Assembly: GCA_034111045.1 (NCBI GenBank)
Contig: JAWUYA010000001.1
Location: 34,196 to 98,195, forward strand
Length of the DNA: 64,000 bases
Source: JALJPB01 sp034111045
GTDB lineage: Bacteria; Pseudomonadota; Gammaproteobacteria; Enterobacterales; Alteromonadaceae
Direction of reading: 5' to 3'
Part shown: piece by piece, positions 9,815 to 18,807 of the stretch
Layout of the letters: each line of letters begins with the position of its first letter
Numbering within the stretch: position 1 is the stretch's first letter
The notes under the pieces: generated by a model
What the model saw: the letters and a program-made list of their open reading frames with translations, nothing else
Told to the model about the DNA's origin: nothing
Database searches by the model: none
Position numbers and translations under genes: made by a program

Positions 9815-10496
9815 TTTCAATTATTTCCAATACTTGTTGAGCTGCTGCTTGTTCGGCTTTTCTTCTACTAGTCCCTGTACTAATGACTACATTTTTAACG
9901 ATATTAGTGGTACATCGCACGGTAAACTCTTGATTATGAGATTGGCCACTAGTGTGAATGACTTCATAATGAGGCAGTATAATTTTTCGTCCTTGAAGGT
10001 ATTCTTGCAAACGAGTTTTAGGGTCTTTATGAATATTCTCTGGTGTTATTTTTGCTAATCTAGAGGCAAACCAACGCAAAATTAAATTTTTGCAAGTATC
10101 AATATCAGAGTCTAAATAAACAGCACCGATAACGGCTTCGAGGGCATCTTCTAAAATAGACTCGCGCCGATGGCCGCCGCTTTTCAACTCCCCTTGCCCT
10201 AAAATCAAATGTTCACCAAGTAAAAAGTCTTTGCCTAATTCAGCTAAAGTAACCCCTCTCACTAAACTAGAGCGCATGCGAGTTAACTCACCTTCATCTT
10301 GAGATGGAAATCTTGCAAACAATTCCTCAGCGATAACAAAACCTAAAATAGAATCACCTAAAAACTCTAAACGCTCGTTATGTAAGCCTTTAGCGCTTCG
10401 GTGTGTTAAGGCTTGAATAAGTAAATCTTGGCTATTAAAACGATAGTCTAAGCGTTTAGATAATCTTGCAATGGCTTGAGTATTGTTTTTTATCAT
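9804..10496 (-). CDS. rnc: Ribonuclease III
   Basis: Double-strand-specific endonuclease that processes rRNA precursors and many mRNAs. 230 residues. The catalytic RNase III domain carries the signature ERLEFLGDSILGF with the metal-binding acidic residues, and the second acidic cluster DALEAVIGAVYLDSD. The C-terminal dsRNA-binding domain (about 155-225) begins with DPKTRLQEYLQGR and ends with KAEQAAAQQVLEII. The stop codon of lepB directly abuts its start, and era overlaps its end, so lepB-rnc-era are tightly packed. Confidence 0.96.
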   Translation of the reverse strand: MIKNNTQAIARLSKRLDYRFNSQDLLIQALTHRSAKGLHNERLEFLGDSILGFVIAEELFARFPSQDEGELTRMRSSLVRGVTLAELGKDFLLGEHLILGQGELKSGGHRRESILEDALEAVIGAVYLDSDIDTCKNLILRWFASRLAKITPENIHKDPKTRLQEYLQGRKIILPHYEVIHTSGQSHNQEFTVRCTTNIVKNVVISTGTSRRKAEQAAAQQVLEIIENAK

Positions 10497-11417
10497 TTAA
10501 TGAATAGCACCTAAACGACTTAAACGAACACCTGTTGGGATCCAGTGAGGTAACCAATCACTTTCGTCCCTTTCAAAATCAAAACTCATCCAAATAGCAA
10601 CAGCTTCACCCACTAAGTTCTCTTCAGGTACAAAGCCCCAATAACGACCATCAAGAGAATTATCTCTGTTATCGCCCATAACAAAATAGTGTCCGTCAGG
10701 AACTATAAATTCATCACGTTGTGTACCAACCTGATTAAAATAATCAGCGGTACGGGGAGGCATTATATTATCGATCAAAATCTCATGAGTCTTATTGGAC
10801 ATTTCTGAAGTGTAACGACTTAAAGTGCGTTTATTATTATTATACTCTCCACTTTGTTGAAATTTTTGTATAACTTGCTCAAATTCAGGGCACTTATCAT
10901 CGGTAGGTAAACATATGGGTTTAATATAAAGTAATTTATTGCGATAGATTATACGTTCACCTGGCAAACCAATAACGCGTTTAATAAAGTCAATTTTAGG
11001 ATTGTCAGGATATTTAAACACCACTACATCGCCACGTTCAGGTAAACCTATATGATAAAATTTGTTTCGAATTACAGGGTCACGTAAGCCGTAGTTAAAT
11101 TTATTCACTAAAATAAAGTCACCATCAAGAAGCGTTGGCATCATTGAACCTGACGGTATTTGAAAGGGTTCATAGACAAATGAACGTAAAATAAGAACAA
11201 AGGCGATGACAGGAAATATTTGTACCGATGTATCTACTATTGTTGATGGTTCTAACAATGTAGCAATGGTCTCCTTGGTTAGTGGTGCGGCACATTGACG
11301 TTGTGCATCATCAACTTTACGTTGCCGACGCTCAACTAAATAAAACTTATCAGCTAACCAAACGATACCAGTAACGATGGTAATAATGACTAAAAAAATC
11401 GAAAAATAAACGGCCAT
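10497..11417 (-). CDS. lepB: Signal peptidase I LepB
   Basis: Inner-membrane serine protease that removes Sec and Tat signal peptides. 306 residues: an N-terminal membrane helix (about 4-22), a cytoplasmic segment, a second hydrophobic segment (about 66-80), then the periplasmic catalytic domain. The Ser/Lys dyad is visible: S91 in IPSGSMMPT and K146 in DFIKRVIGLPGE. The conserved MGDNRDNSLDGRYWGFV box is intact. It sits between lepA and rnc in the conserved lepA-lepB-rnc-era order, with 86 bases after lepA and no spacer before rnc. Confidence 0.96.
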   Translation of the reverse strand: MAVYFSIFLVIITIVTGIVWLADKFYLVERRQRKVDDAQRQCAAPLTKETIATLLEPSTIVDTSVQIFPVIAFVLILRSFVYEPFQIPSGSMMPTLLDGDFILVNKFNYGLRDPVIRNKFYHIGLPERGDVVVFKYPDNPKIDFIKRVIGLPGERIIYRNKLLYIKPICLPTDDKCPEFEQVIQKFQQSGEYNNNKRTLSRYTSEMSNKTHEILIDNIMPPRTADYFNQVGTQRDEFIVPDGHYFVMGDNRDNSLDGRYWGFVPEENLVGEAVAIWMSFDFERDESDWLPHWIPTGVRLSRLGAIH

Positions 11418-11503
11418 AACTTCCTTAAAACCTAATAAATACAGTTAACCAATAAAACAATTGCGAATTAATTACCTAAATGATGTCATGAAATAAGTTA
11501 ACA

Positions 11504-13294
11504 TTAGCTTTCTAATTTTAACACCGCTAAAAATGCTTCTTGAGGTACTTCTACATTACCCACTTGTTTCATCCGTTTTTTACCGTCTTTTTGCTTCTGT
11601 AATAATTTTTTCTTACGGCTAATATCACCACCATAACATTTTGCAGTAACGTTTTTACGGAGCTGTTTAACTGTAGTACGAGCAATAACGTTATTACCAA
11701 TTGAGGCTTGAATCGCGATATCAAACATTTGACGATGAATAAGCTCTTTTAGCTTATCAACTAATAAACGTCCACGTGAGACTGAATTGTTTCTATGTGT
11801 GATCATAGCTAGAGCGTCAACACGATCGCCATTTATCATCACGTCTACTCTTACCATATCAGCAGCTTCAAATCGAATAAAATTATAATCAAGTGATGCA
11901 TACCCTCTGCTAGTAGACTTTAGCTTATCAAAAAAGTCCATTACAACTTCTGCCATTGGCAGTTCATATGTAACAGCAACTTGATTACCATGATAAATAA
12001 TATCTTTTTGCACGCCACGCTTTTCAATGCATAAGGTAATGACATTGCCTAAATATTCTTGAGGAACTAAAATATTTGCTTGCACTATGGGTTCACGTAT
12101 TTCATCAATGTTATTGATAGCAGGTAAATCGGAAGGATTATCTATTGATAGAACATCACCATTGTTACAAGAGATTTCATAATTTACTGTTGGTGCTGTG
12201 GTAATTAAATCAAGATCATATTCACGAGCAAGCCGCTCTTGGATAATCTCCATGTGCAACATGCCAAGAAAACCAATACGAAAGCCAAAGCCTAATGCTG
12301 ATGAATTTTCTGGTTCAAAAAATAAAGACGCATCATTAAGACTTAATTTATTTAGTGCATCTCTAAAATTTTCATATTCATCAGAGCTTATTGGGAAAAT
12401 TCCGGCATAGACTTGTGGTTGGGCTTTTGCAAAACCTTTTAAAGGTTCGGCTGCCTCTTTTTTAGATATGGTGATGGTATCACCCACTGGGGCGCCATGA
12501 ATTTCTTTAATGCCAGCAATAACAAAACCAACTTCACCGGTTCTTAAAATACCAGTATCGGTTTGTTTAGGGGTAAAAATACCCACTTTATCAACTTGAT
12601 GAACTTGTCCTGTAGACATCACCAACATTTTATCACCTTTTTTAATCTCACCGTTCATCACTCGAATAAGTGACACAACACCTTGATAATTATCAAACCA
12701 TGAGTCAACAATCAACGCTTGTAATGGCCGATTTATCTCTCCTTTGGGAGGAGGTATATTTTTAACGATAGTTTCTAAAACATCTTCAATACCAAGACCT
12801 GTTTTTGCAGAACAGGTCACCGCATCAGTAGCATCAATACCAATAATGTGTTCGATCTCTTCACAAACACGATCAGGGTCTGCTTGCGGTAAATCTATTT
12901 TATTAAGAATAGGTTTTACTTCCATATCCATTTCAATAGCGGTGTAACAATTTGCTACTGTTTGTGCTTCAACACCTTGCCCGGCATCGACAACTAATAA
13001 AGCACCTTCACAAGAAGCTAATGAGCTAGACACTTCATAAGAAAAATCAACATGACCCGGAGTATCAATAAAGTTTAATTGGTATATTTCACCATTTTTC
13101 GCTTTATAATCTAAAGTCACACTTTGTGCTTTTATGGTAATGCCTCGCTCTCGTTCTATATCCATAGAGTCGAGTACTTGCGCTTCCATTTCTCGGTCTT
13201 GCAAACCACCGCAATGTTGTATTAAACGATCGGAAAGAGTAGATTTACCATGATCAATGTGAGCAATGATCGAGAAATTTCGAATATTTTTCAT
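11504..13294 (-). CDS. lepA: Elongation factor 4 (LepA)
   Basis: Ribosome-associated translational GTPase that back-translocates or helps assembly and initiation. 596 residues, the usual length. The GTPase domain has AHIDHGKST (P-loop), DTPGHVDF (G3) and NKIDLP (G4). EF-G-like domains II, III and V follow, and the LepA-specific C-terminal domain ends with the basic YGGDISRKKKLLQKQKDGKKRMK stretch. The TTG-free ATG start gives the canonical MKNIRNFSIIAHIDHGK N-terminus. It is 90 bases downstream of rseC. Confidence 0.97.
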   Translation of the reverse strand: MKNIRNFSIIAHIDHGKSTLSDRLIQHCGGLQDREMEAQVLDSMDIERERGITIKAQSVTLDYKAKNGEIYQLNFIDTPGHVDFSYEVSSSLASCEGALLVVDAGQGVEAQTVANCYTAIEMDMEVKPILNKIDLPQADPDRVCEEIEHIIGIDATDAVTCSAKTGLGIEDVLETIVKNIPPPKGEINRPLQALIVDSWFDNYQGVVSLIRVMNGEIKKGDKMLVMSTGQVHQVDKVGIFTPKQTDTGILRTGEVGFVIAGIKEIHGAPVGDTITISKKEAAEPLKGFAKAQPQVYAGIFPISSDEYENFRDALNKLSLNDASLFFEPENSSALGFGFRIGFLGMLHMEIIQERLAREYDLDLITTAPTVNYEISCNNGDVLSIDNPSDLPAINNIDEIREPIVQANILVPQEYLGNVITLCIEKRGVQKDIIYHGNQVAVTYELPMAEVVMDFFDKLKSTSRGYASLDYNFIRFEAADMVRVDVMINGDRVDALAMITHRNNSVSRGRLLVDKLKELIHRQMFDIAIQASIGNNVIARTTVKQLRKNVTAKCYGGDISRKKKLLQKQKDGKKRMKQVGNVEVPQEAFLAVLKLES

Positions 13295-13384
13295 AAATAG
13301 AAAGTCAAATAAAGTCTGATAAAATAATTAATGTCGCGATTTTAGCTAATTTAGTGCGCTGGGGCTATCTTTATTAGCATTTCT

Positions 13385-13873
13385 CTAGTCAACGAGGGTG
13401 ATTTTCAAATCATTTGAATGAACACGAAGTATTTCTGGCATCAGTGCTAACGAGGATTCACTATAAGTTTGCCAAAATCTGGCCAGTTTGTGACCTAAAT
13501 AGCCACCGCTACAACCTAATATTATTCCATAAATTTCACTGGTAAAAATGGCTTGCTGAACTAAGTATTGTCCAACCCCAGAAAAGGCAATCAAGCCAAT
13601 AAGTGGCCATAAATAAACTTGCCAAGCAGTTTGTAATAAACCTTTTTCGCAGAGACCTAGAACGATCGTATCACCTAGTTTAACAGGGATCTCGGTTGTT
13701 AGTTCAACAATAAGGCTTTTTTTTGGTAGAGCTTTAGAGACTTGACCACTGCCACAAGAATCAATTTGCTGGCAGCTGCTACATGTTGATTTAATTTGGC
13801 TTTCTACGGTTATCGTTAGCCAGCGATCATTGATTGAGTTTACGGCAACTACAGTTGCTAACTCTTCCATCAT
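13385..13873 (-). CDS. rseC: SoxR-reducing / sigma-E regulatory protein RseC
   Basis: Inner-membrane protein of the rpoE-rseABC operon, linked in E. coli to sigma-E control and to reduction of SoxR. 162 residues: an N-terminal cytoplasmic part with a four-cysteine-type motif (CSSCQQIDSCGSG), then two transmembrane helices (about 82-98 and 104-122), and a C-terminal tail. The start overlaps the rseB stop by four bases (ATGA), indicating coupling. Confidence 0.9.
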   Translation of the reverse strand: MMEELATVVAVNSINDRWLTITVESQIKSTCSSCQQIDSCGSGQVSKALPKKSLIVELTTEIPVKLGDTIVLGLCEKGLLQTAWQVYLWPLIGLIAFSGVGQYLVQQAIFTSEIYGIILGCSGGYLGHKLARFWQTYSESSLALMPEILRVHSNDLKITLVD

Positions 13874-14871
13874 GGTGTGGCTGAAGTGCCTATAGAATCT
13901 GCGATAGCTTTTGCTGTATTTGAAGGTATTTTTCCAACAACACTAATTTCAAACCCCTTTACTACTTGGTTTAACACAACAGTTGCCCCGTCCATAACAT
14001 ATTCAACTTTTCTTTGTTCATCATCGCTTACACTCACATAGACTGATACATCAACTAAACCATCATTATATAAAATAAATTCTACGGGTTGCTTAGTTGA
14101 ATACATACGGTGTCGATTAGCTTTTATTTGCTTAAAACCTGCAGGCAACCAATTAACCTGCCAAGATAATTTATGATCTTTATTGGTACTAGGTACATCA
14201 ATAACAGGTGGTAAATCTGCTTTTTTTAATTGTTTCAAACTATCAACTAAACTATCTGTAATGTCTAGATGGGTAAACTGTATCTGCTCAAGCAATTGAC
14301 CTTTAAGCGAAATTATAGCAAGTTTCAACAACAGCCCAGACTCTTGGTCTAACCAAAGCCAGTAACCAAATCTGTCTTGCTCTTTAGATACTATGCGAAT
14401 TAATTGTGCTACACGACCTAAGACTCTGCTGCGTCCAACAGATATAAACTCATAATTTTTTTCAATATTACTAATATCACCACTTAAAATAGCAGGAATA
14501 GGGCCACTTATTTTTTCAGATTCAACAGAATATGGCGTGATTTCAGGCTCAATATAACTAACGACATCACCTTTCCTCAGAATATCGCGTCGTGGTCCAT
14601 TAAGTGTAGCAAATATTTCCAGCTCTAAATCATCTTCATCCCTCCCATGAAACCAATGGTAAGGTTCAGCCTGGTTGTTTTTAACAACAACAAAAGAGGT
14701 ATTAAAATTAAGGTTTTGTAGCGCTTGAGAAAGACGTTCCAGCCACAATTTCGCTGAAATAGGCGTGGTACTTGGTAAATCTTCAGTTGGAGTTTTCACT
14801 GATGAGGTGTCAACAGCTATTGCTGAAAAGCTAAAACTTATCAGTAATAATAAAACACTTAATATTTTCAT
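13870..14871 (-). CDS. rseB: Periplasmic sigma-E regulator RseB
   Basis: Binds the periplasmic domain of RseA and mislocalised lipopolysaccharide, protecting RseA from DegS cleavage. 333 residues with a signal peptide (MKILSVLLLLISFSFSAIAV), a MucB/RseB N-terminal LolA-like domain (about 40-220) and a smaller C-terminal domain that contacts RseA. YHWFHGRDEDDLELEIFATLNGPRRDILR and VLGRVAQLIRIVSKEQDRFGYWLWLDQESGLLLK fall where the family motifs do. It overlaps rseA and rseC by four bases each. Confidence 0.9.
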   Translation of the reverse strand: MKILSVLLLLISFSFSAIAVDTSSVKTPTEDLPSTTPISAKLWLERLSQALQNLNFNTSFVVVKNNQAEPYHWFHGRDEDDLELEIFATLNGPRRDILRKGDVVSYIEPEITPYSVESEKISGPIPAILSGDISNIEKNYEFISVGRSRVLGRVAQLIRIVSKEQDRFGYWLWLDQESGLLLKLAIISLKGQLLEQIQFTHLDITDSLVDSLKQLKKADLPPVIDVPSTNKDHKLSWQVNWLPAGFKQIKANRHRMYSTKQPVEFILYNDGLVDVSVYVSVSDDEQRKVEYVMDGATVVLNQVVKGFEISVVGKIPSNTAKAIADSIGTSATP

Positions 14872-15470
14872 TTAGGTGAGTCTTCAACCTGTAGTGTTGG
14901 TAATAATTGACCATTATATTTTGACGCACTTAATTTCACTTGTTGGTGATGATCAGATAAAAGTGCCTGAAAACGTCTTTGCTGTTCTATATACAGCTGT
15001 TTTTGAGATAGACGACTGGTTGATTGGGTATTAAAGCTTACTGGTGCAGCGAAGCCAGCTAGGGGGGTAGTTTGTACTACTTGACTCGGCATAACAATAT
15101 CATGTTGAGCAACATTTTGTTGAACGCCGATAATCATCAACCCTGCAGCAGAAGCAGCAATAGCAACTTGGCCAAAAGGTTTGGCGAATTGAACGATTTT
15201 TGCTTTAACACTATTTAATAATTTTGCTTTTTTAGGCGCTAATACAGTAGGCTCATCAGCAATGGCTTGAGCAATTTGAATCGACAAGTCTAATGAAATA
15301 TCACTTAAAAGTTCATCACGAAGTACATCACCAATTAAGTGATAACGACTCCAAGTCTCACCAAGTACACTATCAATGCTTAACTGTTCAAACAACTCAA
15401 CGCTCTGTTGTTCGTTGTCATGAGCATTATCAACAAGTGATGATACTTTTTCAAACTTACTTTCACTCAT
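14868..15470 (-). CDS. rseA: Anti-sigma-E factor RseA
   Basis: Single-pass inner-membrane protein that holds RpoE until DegS and RseP cut it under envelope stress. 200 residues: cytoplasmic anti-sigma domain (about 1-90, with SIDSVLGETWSRYHLIGDVLRDEL), one transmembrane helix (about 100-117, VAIAASAAGLMIIGV) and a periplasmic tail. It lies 62 bases after rpoE and overlaps rseB by four bases. Confidence 0.9.
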   Translation of the reverse strand: MSESKFEKVSSLVDNAHDNEQQSVELFEQLSIDSVLGETWSRYHLIGDVLRDELLSDISLDLSIQIAQAIADEPTVLAPKKAKLLNSVKAKIVQFAKPFGQVAIAASAAGLMIIGVQQNVAQHDIVMPSQVVQTTPLAGFAAPVSFNTQSTSRLSQKQLYIEQQRRFQALLSDHHQQVKLSASKYNGQLLPTLQVEDSPK

Positions 15471-15532
15471 ACATTAGCCTTTATAATAATTGTAAATATT
15501 AATCTGTGATTTTTCATTTTAAAATTTAAATG

Positions 15533-16111
15533 TTAACCTTGAAGAAGAGGTCTTATTTTCTTTTCGATTGCATCTCTTGCTCTAAATATTCTTGATCGCA
15601 CTGTACCAACCGGACAATCCATAATAACGGCAATTTCTTCATAACTTAAGCCTTCGAGTTCCCTAAAGTTTATTGCTAAGCGCAAATCTTCAGGCAGTTG
15701 GTCCATTGTATCAAAGATCACTTTTTTAATTTCTTCTGTAAGTAAAATCTTTTCTGGAGAAGCATTTTCTCTTAATGCTTCTCCTGTGTCATAAAACTCT
15801 GCATCATCAACATCAACATCAGTACCTGGGGGTTTACGACCTAAAGCCACTGAATGATTTTTCGCACAGTTAACGGCTATTCGGTATAACCAAGTATAAA
15901 ATGCACTTTCTCCTCGAAAATTAGGTAAAGCACGATAAGCTTTAATAAAAGCTTCCTGAACTAAGTCAGGCACATCACTTTGGTTTCTTACATAACGTGA
16001 CACTAAATTTGCCACTTTGTTTTGGTATTTCGTTACTAGCAGGTTATAAGCGTTCTTATCTCCACGTTGTACCCGCTCAACCAATGTCTGGTCAACGTTC
16101 TGTTCGCTCAT
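15533..16111 (-). CDS. rpoE: RNA polymerase sigma-E factor
   Basis: ECF sigma factor for the extracytoplasmic stress response. From the ATG at 16111 (MSEQNVDQTLVERV, the normal family N-terminus) it has 192 residues; another ATG three codons upstream lies only two bases from an AGGAG. Region 2 is clear (DLVQEAFIKAYRALPNFRGESAFYTWLYRIAVN), and region 4 carries LSYEEIAVIMDCPVGTVRSRIFRAR, the -35-recognition helix-turn-helix. It heads the rpoE-rseA-rseB-rseC unit and is divergent from nadB. The sequence upstream resembles its own target promoter. Confidence 0.96.
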   Translation of the reverse strand: MSEQNVDQTLVERVQRGDKNAYNLLVTKYQNKVANLVSRYVRNQSDVPDLVQEAFIKAYRALPNFRGESAFYTWLYRIAVNCAKNHSVALGRKPPGTDVDVDDAEFYDTGEALRENASPEKILLTEEIKKVIFDTMDQLPEDLRLAINFRELEGLSYEEIAVIMDCPVGTVRSRIFRARDAIEKKIRPLLQG

Positions 16112-16187
16112 CAGAGCCATTTCTCCTAACTACTTACTTAATTCAATTCTAATCCTGCTCAGCTCAAGCAACAGTAAACGCATCAAG

Positions 16188-16215
16188 TAGGACTGTACAT
16201 TTAATAAAAAGTTCT
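16188..16215 (-). promoter_or_regulatory. Sigma-E-type promoter of rpoE
   Basis: On the minus strand, AGAACTT (16209-16215) is followed by 15 bases and then GTCCTA (16188-16193). This is close to the sigma-E consensus GGAACTT-N15-GTCTAA with the expected spacing. It lies about 75 bases before the rpoE ATG and would make rpoE autoregulated, as in E. coli. Inferred from sequence only. Confidence 0.65.
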
Positions 16216-16353
16216 AATTATTTTATTTTTATTTGAAAAATTTAAAATAAAGTGAAATATTTTGATTATCATCCGTTAATTGCTGTTCGATTAATACAAT
16301 AAACGGTAATATCATTATATCGACGTAATAGAATACCTTAAAATTCAACATTT

Positions 16354-17949
16354 ATGAATCAACAATACAATTGTGATGTGTTAATTATTGGCAGCGGTGC
16401 TGCAGGTTTAACTCTCGCATTACATTTAGCACAAAAATCAAACGTCATCATTTTAAGTAAAGGATTAATGAACGAAGGGTCAACTTTTTATGCCCAAGGT
16501 GGCATTGCTGCTGTTTTTGATGAAAATGACAGCATTGAATCACATGTGTTAGACACCTTAGTTGCCGGAGCTGGTCTTTGTGACGAAGAAGCGGTTAGAT
16601 ATACCGCAGAAAATGCTAAGGCTTGTTTACAATGGCTAATAGAGCAAGGTGTCGATTTTGACCGTGATAAAAGTGTGCAAGGTGATTCAAGTTACCATTT
16701 AACCAGAGAAGGTGGTCATTCTCACCGCCGTATCCTGCACTCGGCTGACGCCACAGGCCAAGCAATACAAACAACATTAATTAATCGTGTTAAAGAGCAT
16801 AAACGAATTACTTTACTTGAACGTTTTAATGCTATTGACCTTATTTGTCAACAATCCAAAGACTCAACGCAAAAGTGCTGTATTGGCGCTTATATTTGGA
16901 ACAGAACTAGTGAGCAAGTTGAAAGTATTCAAGCCACAAAAACCATATTAGCCACCGGTGGCGCAAGTAAAGTTTATCAATACACTTCAAATCCAGATGT
17001 TGCTAGTGGTGATGGTATTGCCATGGCTTGGCGAGCAGGTTGTCGTGTAGCCAACATGGAATTCAACCAGTTTCACCCCACCTGCTTATTTCATCCTGAA
17101 GCAGGTACTTTTTTATTAACAGAAGCACTTCGTGGAGAAGGCGCACTATTAAGACGGCCTAATGGGAGTCGTTTTATGCCTGATTTTGATGAACGAGCAG
17201 AACTTGCTCCTCGTGATATTGTTGCCCGTGCCATCGATTTTGAAATGAAGCGTTTAGGTGCTGACTGTATGTATTTAGATATCAGTCATAAAGATGAAGA
17301 CTTTATCAAGAGTCATTTCCCTACTATTTATGAAAAAACCAAGTCGTTAGGTATCGACATGGCAAAACAAGCCATTCCTGTTGTTCCTGCGGCGCACTAT
17401 ACTTGTGGTGGTGTAATGATCAATAACCATGGTAAAACAGATATTGATAACCTCTATGCTATTGGAGAGGTTGCTTATACAGGTTTACATGGCGCTAATC
17501 GATTAGCAAGTAACTCTTTATTAGAGTGTTTGGTTTTTGCAAGAGCTGCAGCCCTTGAAATTTCAGCTAGCATTGACCATGCTACGCCTTTTTACAAACT
17601 ACCACAATGGGATGAAAGCCGAGTAACAGACTCTGATGAAGAAGTCGTTATTCAACATAACTGGCATGAATTAAGGTTATTTATGTGGGATTTTGTTGGT
17701 ATTGTCCGCACCACTAAACGTCTTGAAAGAGCATTACATCGTGTTGAAATGTTACAAAGTGAAATAGATGAATACTATCGGCATTTTAAAGTCAGTAATA
17801 ACTTACTTGAATTACGTAATTTAGTACAAGTAGCAGAGCTAATTATCAATAGTGCATTAGCACGTAAAGAGAGTAGAGGCCTGCATTATACGCTAGATTA
17901 TCCTAATCTAGCGTCTGAGCCTAAAATCACTATTTTAACGCCACAATAA
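16354..17949 (+). CDS. nadB: L-aspartate oxidase NadB
   Basis: FAD-dependent first enzyme of de novo NAD synthesis, oxidising L-aspartate to iminoaspartate. 531 residues. The FAD-binding GxGxxG is in VLIIGSGAAGLTLALHLA (about 8-26); the succinate dehydrogenase/fumarate reductase-like active-site stretches SSYHLTREGGHSHRRILHS, EFNQFHPTC and AHYTCGGVMINNHG are intact, and the C-terminal helical domain has RRxE-like and ESRGLHYTLDYP. It is divergent from rpoE, as in E. coli. Its last 20 bases overlap the end of the convergent ygfX, and its 3' coding end holds a strong hairpin. Confidence 0.96.
   Translation: MNQQYNCDVLIIGSGAAGLTLALHLAQKSNVIILSKGLMNEGSTFYAQGGIAAVFDENDSIESHVLDTLVAGAGLCDEEAVRYTAENAKACLQWLIEQGVDFDRDKSVQGDSSYHLTREGGHSHRRILHSADATGQAIQTTLINRVKEHKRITLLERFNAIDLICQQSKDSTQKCCIGAYIWNRTSEQVESIQATKTILATGGASKVYQYTSNPDVASGDGIAMAWRAGCRVANMEFNQFHPTCLFHPEAGTFLLTEALRGEGALLRRPNGSRFMPDFDERAELAPRDIVARAIDFEMKRLGADCMYLDISHKDEDFIKSHFPTIYEKTKSLGIDMAKQAIPVVPAAHYTCGGVMINNHGKTDIDNLYAIGEVAYTGLHGANRLASNSLLECLVFARAAALEISASIDHATPFYKLPQWDESRVTDSDEEVVIQHNWHELRLFMWDFVGIVRTTKRLERALHRVEMLQSEIDEYYRHFKVSNNLLELRNLVQVAELIINSALARKESRGLHYTLDYPNLASEPKITILTPQ
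17890..17914. repeat. 11-bp perfect hairpin inside the 3' end of nadB
   Basis: ACGCTAGATTA (17890-17900), three-base loop TCC, TAATCTAGCGT (17904-17914). It encodes part of the family-conserved YTLDYPN end of NadB and sits next to the overlap of two convergent genes. No T-run follows closely on either strand, so it is not a classical terminator. Confidence 0.75.
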
Positions 17950-18418
17950 CTCGTTTTAACCGAGAATAGTCTTTAGTTGATAGGCTATCTTTAAAAATGA
18001 AAGTCGATTTTGACTTGTTGGAATGCCCTTTACTAGTAAAAATCAGCCAACACCCTAGAAAACTGATTCGAGAATAAGCAGTCAGAGCAAATTCTTCAAG
18101 CAAACTATTACCGTGATGATTATTGAATTGGCATAGCCCTTCTTTAGTAACAAAAAATGAATAGTTACCTGTTTGGCTCAGTTGAAAGGAGAAAATATTT
18201 TGATTTGTCATTATTATCGCTAAAATAAAAAAAACAACAAAACTCACACTCGCCAACCAATAGAAGTTCAACGTCAAAGAAATAATTAATAAAGCAATAA
18301 GAAAGAATAGTAATACGCTATAAATTAAAATTCTATAGCGTGAAGGCGTAACAGTTATTTTATACTTTGACTCGATTAAGAATAAATTGCACCATGGTGT
18401 TAAGTTCTTTGTCTTCAC
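17930..18418 (-). CDS. ygfX: YgfX/CptA-type membrane protein partner of SdhE
   Basis: Inner-membrane protein of the YgfX (CptA) family usually encoded right after sdhE. The homologous part starts near NLFLIESKYKITVTPSRYRILIY; two adjacent transmembrane helices follow (about residues 30-70 from this start), then a soluble C-terminal domain. No ATG lies in the right region. The GTG at 18418 is chosen because GGGGC and AAGG precede it; it overlaps sdhE by 59 bases and gives about 162 residues, longer than the usual 135-145. A start nearer the sdhE stop with a rare codon is possible. The 3' end overlaps nadB by 20 bases. Confidence 0.7.
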   Translation of the reverse strand: MKTKNLTPWCNLFLIESKYKITVTPSRYRILIYSVLLFFLIALLIISLTLNFYWLASVSFVVFFILAIIMTNQNIFSFQLSQTGNYSFFVTKEGLCQFNNHHGNSLLEEFALTAYSRISFLGCWLIFTSKGHSNKSKSTFIFKDSLSTKDYSRLKRVIVALK

Positions 18419-18671
18419 AAACCTTATGCCCCATAAACCAAGCAAACAACTCAGGGTCTTGCTCTTCAAGTAAACGTTCAAATAAAACCTTATCTTTATC
18501 ATTTAATAAATCATAAGCTTCTTCTACAAATGGCATAAAAAGTATATCTAACTCTAGCATGCCCCGACGACACGCCCATCTTAATCGCGGTTTATTATCC
18601 TTCAAAGCCCCTTCATATGAGACTTTCACAGCATCTAAAGATGATTGAGAATTTTGAGTTTCAACTGACAT
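18360..18671 (-). CDS. sdhE: Succinate dehydrogenase flavinylation factor SdhE
   Basis: Small cytosolic protein that assists covalent attachment of FAD to SdhA and FrdA. 103 residues; the family signature is seen in RLRWACRRGMLELDILFMPF (the RGMxExD motif) and in LLEEQDPELFAWFMGHK. The first 20 residues are extra and low in complexity compared with E. coli (88 residues). The gene overlaps ygfX, its usual partner, and lies next to nadB and ygfZ as in many gammaproteobacteria. Confidence 0.93.
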   Translation of the reverse strand: MSVETQNSQSSLDAVKVSYEGALKDNKPRLRWACRRGMLELDILFMPFVEEAYDLLNDKDKVLFERLLEEQDPELFAWFMGHKVCEDKELNTMVQFILNRVKV

Positions 18672-18807
18672 AACACACCATTAAGATTAAAATTAGCGCT
18701 ATTATAACAATTAAGCCATCAAAATCGCATATTTTTATTGACCTTTAATAGATATAATCTTGAGTTTTTAATAATTGACCTCATTATTATATGTATCTGA
18801 CGACAGA

